A stretch of 64,000 nucleotides of DNA from Anisakis pegreffii (lineage: Eukaryota; Nematoda; Chromadorea; Rhabditida; Anisakidae): NCBI GenBank assembly GCA_035041965.1, contig JAPYMA010001087.1:124001-188000 (forward strand), written 5' to 3'. Every line of letters starts with the position of its first letter. Position 1 is the stretch's first letter. Made by a program: the position numbers and the translations under genes. Shown here in pieces: positions 21,701 to 31,906 of this stretch. A model generated the notes under the pieces. That model did not search any database. It was not told the DNA's origin and saw nothing but the letters and a program-made list of their open reading frames with translations.

Positions 21701-24509
21701 ATTGTTATTCTAATAAGATTGATGTTCATTCAATGAACACTTCTACTGCCTGTGTCAAGTGCAATCAGATATAGTCGTTCAGAGGTATTTAATATTCTGC
21801 AATAAATGCAGAATATTAAATAGCTGAATACGATTGTATCTAGCAATGAATAGAAATTTTCAGTAATATTTCTCTTTTCCTTAAATATTCTTTGCTTCTC
21901 GTCAGATGTTTTATGACGAAAATGATTGTTATTTGATTAGAGGTGAATTAGTGAGCTTATTTGCTAATCATTGTCATAGGACGTTTTTTTAGTTTTTCTT
22001 CAATGTTGATGGTACGATAGTGTACGAAGTGGCTGGTAGACATCGTTCGATGAGTCGGGATAACACTCATCGTGCTAAAAATGTGGGTGGAAGTATAGAT
22101 CATTGGGTTGTGGCCGTTGTTGTCGTCAATACAAAAGCGACTGATTCTCGGTCGTATCAGCAAGTGTCTGTGAACAGTTGTCATAATGATAGGATACCGT
22201 TCCCGCATCCGAATGATCCGCCCATACACCTTGATCAGTTTTATGCGAGAACTTATACAAGGTTAGTGGATGTTTTTTTTTTTTCTGTTGGTCATTCTTT
22301 GAAGAAATCATAACATTGAACAAAACTCTTTGTTGATTGATGATGGAAGGAGCGATGTCAAAATGGAGAACGATGCATTATATTTTCGAAATGTTTAAGA
22401 AACTGATGATGAATTTAATCGGGTTCATCATCAATAATTTGATTTTTGTATTGGTTTATCATTCGCTTTGGTTTATAGTGCTTTTGGAGAATAATTTTTG
22501 AAATTTAGTTTCGAAGAACTCAAATTGGACACATCTCATCTGCGATTCTATCGTCAAATCGTGGAAGCAATGAGACGATTGGGTGGTCGAGTTGAAAAGA
22601 TTGTTTTCAAGCCATCAGCAAACTGTACGGCAAGACTGATGGAGAACGGTGATTTTAGGATGAAATTCAGCGACGGTTCGTTTTTGACGCGTTTCATCAT
22701 CTATTTTTAAAATTATTTTTCTCGTTCGGTTTTTCACCTTCTTGTCACCGCGAATTTATTCTGGTTTTGCATTTCATTAACATGTAATTTATGTCAGGTC
22801 GCTTAGCAGTGCAAAAGCAAGGCAATGGGTCAGTGTCGGTGTCGAGTGATGCCTCATCGAAGGCAATACTTTCGACAGGTAAATTCAGTGATGTCCACGT
22901 TTTGATGTTTCGTGTTGTTCTGTAGTGCTCGTTGCATAGTAAAGTTGTTGTGTGAAATAAGTTTCAAAATGTCTTCTTCATTACAGATGAGATGAATAGA
23001 TTCAATGAATCGCGGTCAGATGCGCTTGAAATGGAACGAATCCTTGAGAAGGGCGTTTTTTTGAACTTCAAGCCGTTCCCGTTTCATTTCTCCAACACTA
23101 GGTATTACTTTATTTCATCCTAATTTATCAATCATTTCAACTCAACATTATCAATTTTGTATTCATCACTTTATTGCCGAATTCGTGACTGTGATATATT
23201 CGCATTGAAATTCATTCAAGTGAAATTCTGATGGAAGCTTCAGTAAAGGATTTCTTTACTTCATTTTTTGTGGACGTTTGGAGTTTTTCTTTGTATTTTA
23301 AGTTTATTCACAACGAGTGTTAATACGAGCGCGCCTAACAACCAACGGTTCGTGTCTAAAGAAGATGAACGACGAGATGGCCAAAGTGCCTCTGAGAGGC
23401 GACCGGCTGCATCATCAGTCACCAGAAACTGTCCATCTCAGGAAGGAAACGATCGCTCGGGCAGAAAGCCATTGGGCAATATCGATAGCAATCGAACACA
23501 GTTTGATGTAAACATTCATGTCCACTTAATCCAGACTAACTTTCGAAAGAAGTTCTAGAAGAAAAGTTATTGCAATCATAAACTTTCAGCGTCACATGGT
23601 TCAGCAGCAGCAACAACAACAGTTAAATCCTAAAACGAATGGTTCAACGGGTACTGAAAATCGGCAAAAGTGTGAATTGGAAACATTTGATGAGGTAATG
23701 AATGATGAAATGATCGAGTTCATGTCTTCCGAGCATTTGGTTTCTGCACGGTGATTAGAGCTTGCAAGGCTGAGCATTTTTTTTCAAGCTTTAGGTATTT
23801 GCAAAGACTATTAGCGGTAAATTATTGCGAATGAGTGCCGTTTCATTCTGAATTCATTTTTGCCAGTTTTTATGCTCATTATAACAAGTCATTTGGTTAA
23901 TTTCAGGATTTATTGAAGCCAAGAATGTTACGCGAAGGTGAATATAAACTGAGGGCACAACGCGATGCTCAAGTCAGTTTTTTTTTGAATTGTTGTGGAA
24001 CATTGTATATAGATGTATTCCAATGAAATCAGTAGTCATCTTTATCACGTTCCGTTGAATAATCCAATAATTCAGTGAAAGTAATCATTTTTATTGTTGG
24101 ATAAGCATTTATATTTCAGGGCAAACAAGTTATATCGAGTATTACAACGGTTAATTCAGAGCCAGTTCGTTCTGTACGTATTTCAACAACATCACCAAAT
24201 ATTTTCATATACGAAGTTGCTGGACAACCAAAGTTAGTTATCAGTTCTTTATGAATATTAATTCAGTTGAACTTCTTAATGATTAATTATTAATTGATTC
24301 AGTATTAATTAATTCAGTATCAATTAATTCAATATTAATTCAGCATATTCAGTTGAATTTCTTCATACTTATTGAGTTATCAATATCCGAGTGTGATTTT
24401 CAGTTCGACATTAAGATTTCGATTCAACGGTGTTGACTTCTCGAAAATTCCTCATTCGGCTCGCAGTTTACTCTATACACTCTATCGGAAACGACAAGAA
24501 TATGCATAG
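18789..24509 (+). CDS. plk-4: Polo-like kinase 4 (SAK/ZYG-1 type), 18 exons
   Basis: A Ser/Thr kinase expected to start centriole duplication. Exons are 18789-18899, 19192-19387, 19566-19690, 19975-20060, 20206-20405, 20531-20637, 20897-21025, 21222-21346, 21482-21686, 21993-22261, 22509-22675, 22798-22878, 22987-23101, 23303-23507, 23590-23694, 23907-23972, 24120-24232 and 24404-24509. All join in phase to 836 codons plus TAG; Drosophila SAK is about 770 residues and human PLK4 970. Kinase (about 1-250): GRGGFG loop (9-14), VAIKK lysine (36), helix-C Glu 51, HRDLSSGN (124-131), DFG (148-150). The APE motif reads APQ. A basic Ser/Arg linker follows. The cryptic polo-box region (about 410-640) starts with PLDISRLAPNKLVIGAG. 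A poly-Gln linker (QQQQQQQ) precedes a C-terminal polo-box-3-like domain (about 744-830) with RFRFNGVDF. The N-terminal Met exon is uncertain (candidate 18433-18450). The ends of exons 7 and 9 use weak sites and may shift. The kinase identity is firm; the PLK4 assignment rests on the polo-box layout. Confidence 0.88.
21786..21822. repeat. Perfect hairpin, 16-bp arms, in a PLK4 intron
   Basis: TATTTAATATTCTGCA (21786-21801) and TGCAGAATATTAAATA (21807-21822) pair exactly around a 5-nt ATAAA loop. It lies in the 21687-21992 intron. Transcribed, it would form a stable stem. It is too short for a usual microRNA precursor. Confidence 0.9.
24280..24352. repeat. TTAATTAATTCAGTAT short tandem repeat
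   Basis: About four imperfect copies of ATTAATTCAGTATCAATTA-like sequence in the last intron of the kinase gene. Simple low-complexity expansion with no further signal. Confidence 0.6.
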
Positions 24510-26192
24510 ATCGTGTTAATTTGATTCATTCATTGCAGCCTTCTTGCAATTACTGTGATTGTTTCTAGTAACTCTGTTCTGAAGAATATCAAGGAATTAT
24601 CTTAACAGCTTTGAGATATTTCATTTGCAGTATTCACCCAACAAGTGACATCTGCTGCTGTATGTAAAATTGTGTTCAATATGTCCTCTGAGAATGCATA
24701 TGATTAATTTCTCTTTGTCACGTTAAAATAACCCACTCTTGTTGAAGTTAGCCGCATTTTGGCTGTACTTATACATAAGTTGATAAGGTAGAGCTAAAAT
24801 AACGGTTTATCTCTGATTTGATTAAAATTTGATTATAAATCCACTTGAGACTTATCACCAAGTGCCCTCGCGCCATCACTATCCATCTATTTCGGTGATC
24901 TTCTGTGTAACATGTGCTTGTTGTTATTGTCGTTGTTGATCGAAAGTGCTGTCGATGATTGTTCGGTTCTCATGATTCAGAGTGCTCGTGTGCTAACTAC
25001 ATTTATTGTTTGTATATTCAGTGAGTTGTCTTGTGTTCCGTGTATATTGTACAGTTGCTGTTCACTTATTATTTCACATTAGTAATTTGTTTTTGTTCAT
25101 TTTCTACTATGCAATCATTTGTTTTAATTCCACTTACAGTTCATTCAGTGCTAGCTTGTACTGCCAATTCAAACTGCAAAAAATCACATTTGAAAATAAA
25201 AAATATACGATTGATTTCTTGAATATACAAGAAGTTAGTGAATGATTAAAGAGGAAATTGTGATATCGTAATTAATGTAAAGGACGTTTCGGGGTTGCTT
25301 AGTTGTTGTCGTGCGTTTGGCGCTCGGCGTGACGCTGTGCAACGAAAACGCTGAGCCCAAAAATTTAGGGTACTATAGGCTCAAATTCAGTGGTTTTTTT
25401 GTTGAAACTTGAGTGCAGTGTAAGGTTGAGTTGAGCGAAGATTAAATGCACGTCAAGTTTGGTTCTGCGGAGACCCAGATGGGTTCGTCCAGTTCAATAC
25501 TTTTCAGTTTGCTTATAATATAAGTTCATCAACTACAAAATGATATGATTCTACGCATTTCTCGCCTTATAGTTTGAACAGTTCAGTTTCTCCGCACAAG
25601 CGACGACTGTATTAGTGGACCACCGGATTGCAAACAGCGTAACTGAACTGCGGACAGTGACAGAAAACTGTGCTATATTGATGGGTAACGTGCAGAAGTT
25701 AGGTTGTTCAAATTCGATACAAATATGGCTCAGAAGAAGTGATACATTGTTTTAGGAAATCCTTACTATTAGTGCGACTGAAAACCTGCGTGATTATGTT
25801 ATTATATTGTAAGTTCTTAAATGTAATGCGTGATAAACAATAGCAATGAAAGTTTTACGGATAAACTTTGCGATAACATAAAACTCATGTGAACATTTAT
25901 TTTAAAGAGATCATTGGCAACATGAATTAAACACAATTTTTACAAACAAACACGAGCGGCATTCCCGTTTCTAACGTTGAGCAATTATATGGGCACTGAC
26001 TCGTTAATTGTTGAATCAGTTAAGGTGTTATTAATTGAAACTACTAATTAAGTGAAAGAATCTGAAAAAATGTCGACGACAGCTTGAAAATTATTCGAAG
26101 TTTTTGCTCAGCTTATCGTTCATGCTGGACGTTTCAGTGAACGATTGTTATGAGTGATGATTTACGACTGAGAAAGAGAACAATTCTTAGTG
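24510..26192. other. Intergenic between convergent genes
   Basis: The kinase gene (+) and the secreted repeat protein gene (-) converge here, so this should hold both 3' UTRs. AATAAA at about 25194 on the + strand is a possible kinase poly(A) signal. On the - strand, AATAAA lies opposite TTTATT near 25897. A GC-richer patch at about 25270-25370 and 25440-25700 has no open frame I trust. Confidence 0.5.
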
Positions 26193-28267
26193 TTAGTGAT
26201 CGATAGCTGAAAATCGAAATGAACTGAATAAATGATCAAAATTGAAATAAGAAGTGAAACACAACTCACTGGAAGCATCGACTGAGGTGCCGCTTGAGAC
26301 ACTCAGGCTGTCATCAGCGTTCACGTTCAGTTGCCCTTGAACGCCTGAAAATAGCTGAACGTCATCTGTTATTTGAAGGTGGACGTTGATCGTTTGCCGA
26401 ACTTGTCCCCGTGCCCTTACGGAATGACCCGCTGCTACTGGTTTCGTACGCCTTCGACGCGACCGTTTCTTTTTTCTTCTCAGCGATTCATCACCGTCAT
26501 ATTCGGAATCGCTTTCATAAGACGTATCATCCATTCCTTCGTCTACATCCACATTAACAGCCACCTTGTCATCCACATCCACCTTGTCATCGAGAGCAGC
26601 ATTATCGTCAACATCAACGTTATCGTCAACATCGACGTTATCGTCAACATCAACGTTAACATTATCGTTGACATTCACCCGGCTATTGATGGCAACACTA
26701 TTGTTAACACTGATTCTGTCCGATTGATCAACGAGCACATCCCCACCAAGATCATCGTCATAATTGTCCTCATTTCCACTGTACCTATCACCAGACTGCC
26801 ACTTTCCCCTCCTATGGTGTTGCTGTCGACGATGCACCACCCTTCCACGATGTGCTCTTCCTCGTCCCCTCAACCCTCCTCCACCTCTCGTCATTAACCC
26901 AGCTTCTGCATCTGCCCACTCTTCATCCCCTTCATTGGTTTCTTCATCAGCTATGTTCATTCGTTGTTCGGCGCGAAGAGCACTTGAACTCGAGCCGGAA
27001 CTCTTTGAGTGAGATGATGCTCGTCGATGAGCACTTTTATAGCCACCTCTGTTGACACGACGATAGTTACGCGCCACTTGTCGTTTTTCACGCAACACAT
27101 CTCCTTCATCATATTCCTGAAATCACATTGGTTTACCTCATCAAATTGCCAAATTTGTTCAAATCTTACTACTTTGATGCATTCACTCAACACAGTGTAA
27201 AGCGTGATCGTGTCTTGTGATCATCTCAGATCGTTCGTTTCACCTCGTCTCGCTTATTTATACCACAATCGTTTCTCAGTGCGATGATCGTTTATCGCCC
27301 CTTCTTTTTCGTCGATTTGCCAACGAGAAATGACCAAAAAAACTAGTGGCAGCTAGTATGCCGACATTGGAGCATAGTTTTTCTTGAGTATTTTCGGTGA
27401 ACAACATCAAGTCAAGTCCACGAGAAGCGACCGATCTGATCTCAGAAAACAGTTTGAAATGGTCAGAGAAGATAGATACAACATGAAAAGTTAGACACGA
27501 GAAATTATTCATCGATCAACAGTAAAATGGACAACTTTGCATTACGCCTATTTGAGGATAATAATGAATACTTTCAAGAACACTATAATTAATTAATTTG
27601 AAAAGCAACATTCAGAGATAATCGAACATTACAGAGATACAATAATAATGCAAGTCTTTTGGAATAGATTCGTCGAGAGGAATAACACAAGATTTCTTCA
27701 GGAGTTGAATCGAAGAAATGCAGCGAAAGTTTGATCGGGAAATTAACTTGTAAATCAACAATAAGCAAACGCCAGTTAAAATGCAATGAAAGTTCTCTGA
27801 AATGTGCAATCAAATAGATCTACATTGCGAGAGGCCGGCCGAAGTGTTCGAGAAGTGCATTCATCTGTCGCAAATCCCATTTAAAATCCTCCTTCAATCA
27901 TTCCGCGTCTTACCTAGTTAGCCTCTGATCGACTTTCAGTTATTTACCATCTTGTTTAACACACCAGAAATTCAGCATACACCATACCATCTGTCTGATC
28001 TCGAGTTTTGCCAAAGTTTAATTCTGATCAAGGCACTTCTTGCCTATGCTTATTGTTAGCATGTACATATGCACCTGACTTTCGATACTTACGGTTGCTG
28101 ATGACCGATCATTGCAAAACCTTTCGAAAACGTGATTAAAAATCAGAAAGTGAACCTACCTCATCAATCAGTAGAGAAGAATTGCTTGCGTTGTTGCTGT
28201 TGTCGTCGTATGTTGAGAATATGAGTGTGATTTGAAGAAACAAAATAATGAGAAGATACAGCCTCAT
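26193..28267 (-). CDS. Secreted acidic Asp/Asn/Val-repeat protein with basic tail
   Basis: Exon 1 (28267-28160) encodes a clear signal peptide (MRLYLLIILFLQITLIFS) and ends at a GAG|GTAGGT donor in phase 0. Exon 2 starts at 27116 after a TGATTTCAG acceptor and continues EYDEGDVLREKRQVARNYRR. It is followed by an Arg/Gly/His-rich region, then an acidic array of NVDVDD-type hexapeptides (about 26570-26690). A basic cluster (RRKKKRSRRRR) and a Ser/Gln/Val-rich end come next. A donor (TTCCA|GTGAGT, exon end 26270) would splice to a very short last exon. Otherwise the frame reads through to the stop at 26193. LREKRQ offers a dibasic processing site. No family is recognised. The composition suggests an extracellular, perhaps calcium-binding or matrix/eggshell-type, protein; that function is inference. 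Confidence 0.65.
26570..26690 (-). repeat. Coding tandem repeat (NVDVDD hexapeptides)
   Basis: An 18-bp unit of the form GTTGATGTTGACGATAAC repeats several times, with variants encoding NVDVDD, NVNVDVDD and KVDVDD. The repeat lies wholly in the secreted-protein frame. Confidence 0.85.
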
Positions 28268-29034
28268 TGCTGATCTGGACTGTATCTTTCGAGATTCAAC
28301 ACACAACAGTGAAGTGTTCCGTCAACTGTCAAGCGTTTTTATGTGATTTCCCTCCTCGGCTTTCCCGTCTCCAATTTTCATTAAAATTCATGTTGGGAAA
28401 ACACAATTTTATTTCAACGAGAACGAAACACATTAAATATATTTCGAATGAATATAATATTTCACTCGTTTCAATCTGTCTTCACCGAATCGACAAAATA
28501 ATGCTAATTTCGTTCAAATGCTAATCGACTGTAAAATCACAGCAACACATAAAATTATTCTGTGAAATCGAATTTTTCATGAAATTTAATTGAAAATTTC
28601 CTTATTTTAGTGTTTCTGTGAGCATGTTTTCTTGCCGATTCGTTCAACCAACAATCACTGCTTATTACTAGCCAAATGAGAACTTTCCTTTTAATGCTCA
28701 TAACATCGATGATCAATTAGGCACGAATAAATAATGCAATTTTAAAATACGATTTACTGATATGACAAATTCGTAATTTCAAATCATTGATTTTAGGTTG
28801 ATGAGAACGAAGGACTATCGGTGGTGATTTCACTTTGATTGTTACCATTAAACAGTATTCTTCACACAATCACAGCATCATTGGGTCATACCGTACTGCT
28901 TTACCTTCCGGAATGTTTTTTGCTTTCCGCCGACCTCAGATGAATTCTTCATTTTCGTTTGATTTCGGCAGTTAGCATAGTTGATTTGATAGTGCACACG
29001 TTTAATCGTGTCAGTACATTCTGCTAGATCAGTG
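28268..29034. other. 5' flank of the secreted-protein gene, no gene seen
   Basis: AT-rich sequence without a supported gene. It contains the promoter side of the (-) strand gene starting at 28267. I see no confident TATA or initiator. Confidence 0.5.
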
Positions 29035-29708
29035 CAACACTCTTCATTCTCCTATTCTCTGAGTATCGTTAGCTCGTCCGGGCCTAACAAGGATTTCAAT
29101 TGTTTTTACACGGTTTTCATTCTTTTCCTTGCTGCTATAATCACTCTCATAGCTTTTATCACCAAAAGTGTTCTCTTTTGCTAATTTCTCATTCATTTCA
29201 TTCAACAATTAAAATCAGATTCTCATTCTATCAAATACACTCTATAATTGATCATTTGACTGTCGAACGTTGTTGAGCAATAATATTCGATTGCTGTATT
29301 GTTGATTTCGGCTGTCAACACTCGTCAACGTAGCCAGTAAATAGCGTATGCTATAGAATGAGAAACTAATTCGAACTGTGAAGTGAAATGAGACGAAGTG
29401 AATGAGAAAAAGTCATCAATAGAACTGTATTCGCATGGAATAGCTATGAGAGTGAATACAACACGTCGGAAAAGAATGAGAATCCATCTGAATCAGTTTG
29501 AAGTGAACGTGTCATAGACAACGGCTTTTCATGCAATCACAATCGATTGCAATAATGGGCAACACCGCGGTCGAGGACAGTGGTTGTCATATAGAGTGAA
29601 GTTACCCGTTTTGGGTAATCTGGAGGTGTCGAAGAGGGGGAGAGGGGTAACGATGACCTACAAGATCATCAAAAGGGGTAATGGAGCACCCGAACGTGAG
29701 AACCGCTG
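29035..29708 (+). mobile_element. hAT-like composite MITE, copy 3 (5' truncated)
   Basis: Aligns in reverse orientation to the 3.05-3.86 kb element. The outer left terminus is missing; similarity begins near 29035. It retains a complete ~131-bp inner unit (29578-29708) bounded by CAGTGGTTGTCA and TGAGAACCGCTG, the best preserved example of the inner unit. No matching 8-bp flanking duplication is visible, consistent with truncation. The small frame at 29584-29796 is element sequence, not a gene. Confidence 0.8.
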
Positions 29709-31651
29709 TGATAGATATATGATATTATTTAGTTCAATAGATAATGTCGTCACATCTCAAATCATGCAAGTTTGTGGTGAGTGCATGAGGTCTTAAGGTT
29801 TTCGGCTCTTCATTGTGCATTAACGGCGAATTTTTTTCGTCTGATCAGTTTTAGAATTAGATCAACGCTTTCTGAGTGGTTTTTAGAGAGCAGCTATGGG
29901 TAATTCGATGCTTACATTGTTCAGATTCAACAACAGCAAATTAAAAAATCTACACTTTTTGATGAGTGATTATATAAACCTCAGTGACTGTATAAACCTC
30001 ATAGTCAGATGTTATTCATTCGAAATACTAACACAAAAATGCAAAATTTACTCCAATGAGAAAGAACTTGTTGATCGATGCATTTCTGATCTATTTGCAA
30101 AGGGTGATGCAAATTTGAAAGGACTATCCGAATTGTTCTCTACCAAATTGAAGGGATGACAATAATCTATCCAATCGCAAAAACATCATCATTCAACAAA
30201 TTGTTCAAGGCAAATGAATTCTCAGTGGGTTTTTTGAGGAGAAATCAGAATTTCAAGTGTTCGCAGTTTATTCATGATGATTATTTGAAACATGCGAAAA
30301 CATCGAATGGCTTAAATACATCTGAAATCAACCATGCAAACTCATTCAAATTATCATCGCACTGTAAAATTTGTGTCATTAATGAGCAGTGGTGATATGC
30401 AATATCCTGAATGACACTATCAATTGGACTGTGCTCACGTTCAGGACGTGAACTTAATAAGCATCTCTAAAAACCGAACTTTACCAGAAGACGTTTGATC
30501 TTAAAGAATTCTTTTTGAAATTTTATCGATTGTTGCAATTTGGAGATAATTACATGTATCGTAGTGGGATAAACTTGATTATTGATCAGTTTTGTTGAAC
30601 AGATTCTGCGTTATCACGCTCAACGGCGCATTATTTTGCATAAGAATTAACAAGCACGACCACCTGATTACTGATTATTACTAGCATTGTCCTCATGGGA
30701 CATTCCTCTACCGTGGGCAGAATTTACTTGAATGAAAACGAGCAAGCGGTCGTGTAAGTAAAAATACAAGGATAAAATAATTTTATCTTATTCATCTTTA
30801 CAATGTTTCAATAACAAGTCAATTTATCACTGTCGATTCATCATTTCTAAAATCCAAAAATTCATTCATGAGGGAAGATGAGTGAAAGAAATGAGGGAAG
30901 AATGTCGTGAATTGCGTTGTGTTATATCGGTTTAACAGGAACGAAAAGCAATTTTCGTCTTATTTTACAGATGAATTTCAGCAATTCAATTGAATTTCTT
31001 CTATTCATCATTTACATTCATCCAGTGTTCATGTACGATTAAATCTTAATAAATATAATGCCATACTCGTTTTTTCGACGTTAGAAGTGCGTTCAGAATT
31101 GCTGTGGATACATATGACAACAATATGCATGAATAAGGTGGAAAGGTCATTGCTCTAGACTGCTTCATGAATTGTGAGCAGATGGATGCGGTAATGAGAA
31201 TGTTAATGAATTTTTAATACTTTATCCATCTCAATAACAACATTCATCCATCAAATGTTCATTTGGAAATATTGAAATCAACTTATACATTCATGATAGA
31301 TCACACAAGGCATGGCATGTCATTTTGCTTGAATAGACAATGATAATGGTTTATTATCATCATCCGAACGTCATTGCTCTCGGATACGACATACATGCGC
31401 TAATTACACTCTGTCAGTTGCCAGATCTGTCAGCATTCTCAAATGTATATTCTGATGATTGATTGGAACTCAGCAAAAAAAATGATGAACACAAAATTCT
31501 ATGAATGTGCAAACTTATGCAAACTTTCACAAAAAATATAAAGTTGTACTGATGAATTTTAATCGCCTCAACTGATACAATGCAACAAATGCATAAATCC
31601 ATCACTATAGTCGTAAGTTATCCATCATTTGAAATAGATTGATTATCACAG
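29709..31651. other. Intergenic, two abutting small frames only
   Basis: Frames at 29896-30159 and 30156-30395 (+) overlap by ATGA and have similar Asn/Lys/Leu-rich composition. They could be a broken gene or a transposase remnant, but nothing is recognisable. The remainder is AT-rich without features. Confidence 0.4.
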
Positions 31652-31906
31652 CGACAGCAGTTTGCGCACAGTCGAAATCAAGCTGGCCTCAACATTTCGC
31701 TCGCCATACTTCACTCCGAAACGGGTGCAAGACGTGTTTTGGCGTCAGGTGTTGCACTAGGTCAGGATCGCACACAGGAACTGGATGTTTCGGACTGCTG
31801 CAGAGCTCATGCGCTGAAAGACGGGGTCATTTTCACATTGAAAAGCTTGCCACCGAAACGTTGTAGTCCACCCAAAGCGATTTGCATTGGCCATAACCAT
31901 TGCTAG
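31652..31906 (+). CDS. Unrecognised 84-codon exon-like frame
   Basis: The frame follows a good acceptor (GATTATCACAG, ending 31651), has no Met start, and ends in TAG at 31904-31906. It reads with protein-like composition, for example NISLAILHSETGARRVLASG, then QDRTQELDVSDCCRAHALKD and IFTLKSLPPKRC. The stretch is clearly more GC-rich than its flanks. It could be the last exon of a gene whose other exons I cannot place, a pseudogene, or a transduced fragment. A hAT-like terminal motif (CAGTGATGCCTA, 31959-31970) lies 53 bp downstream. No family is recognised. Confidence 0.4.
   Translation, partial: RQQFAHSRNQAGLNISLAILHSETGARRVLASGVALGQDRTQELDVSDCCRAHALKDGVIFTLKSLPPKRCSPPKAICIGHNHC

Noticed and set aside
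26373..27055. Open frames on the + strand opposite the secreted-protein exon
   Set aside because: They are shadows of the repeat-rich (-) strand coding exon, which has a signal-peptide exon and correct splice phase.
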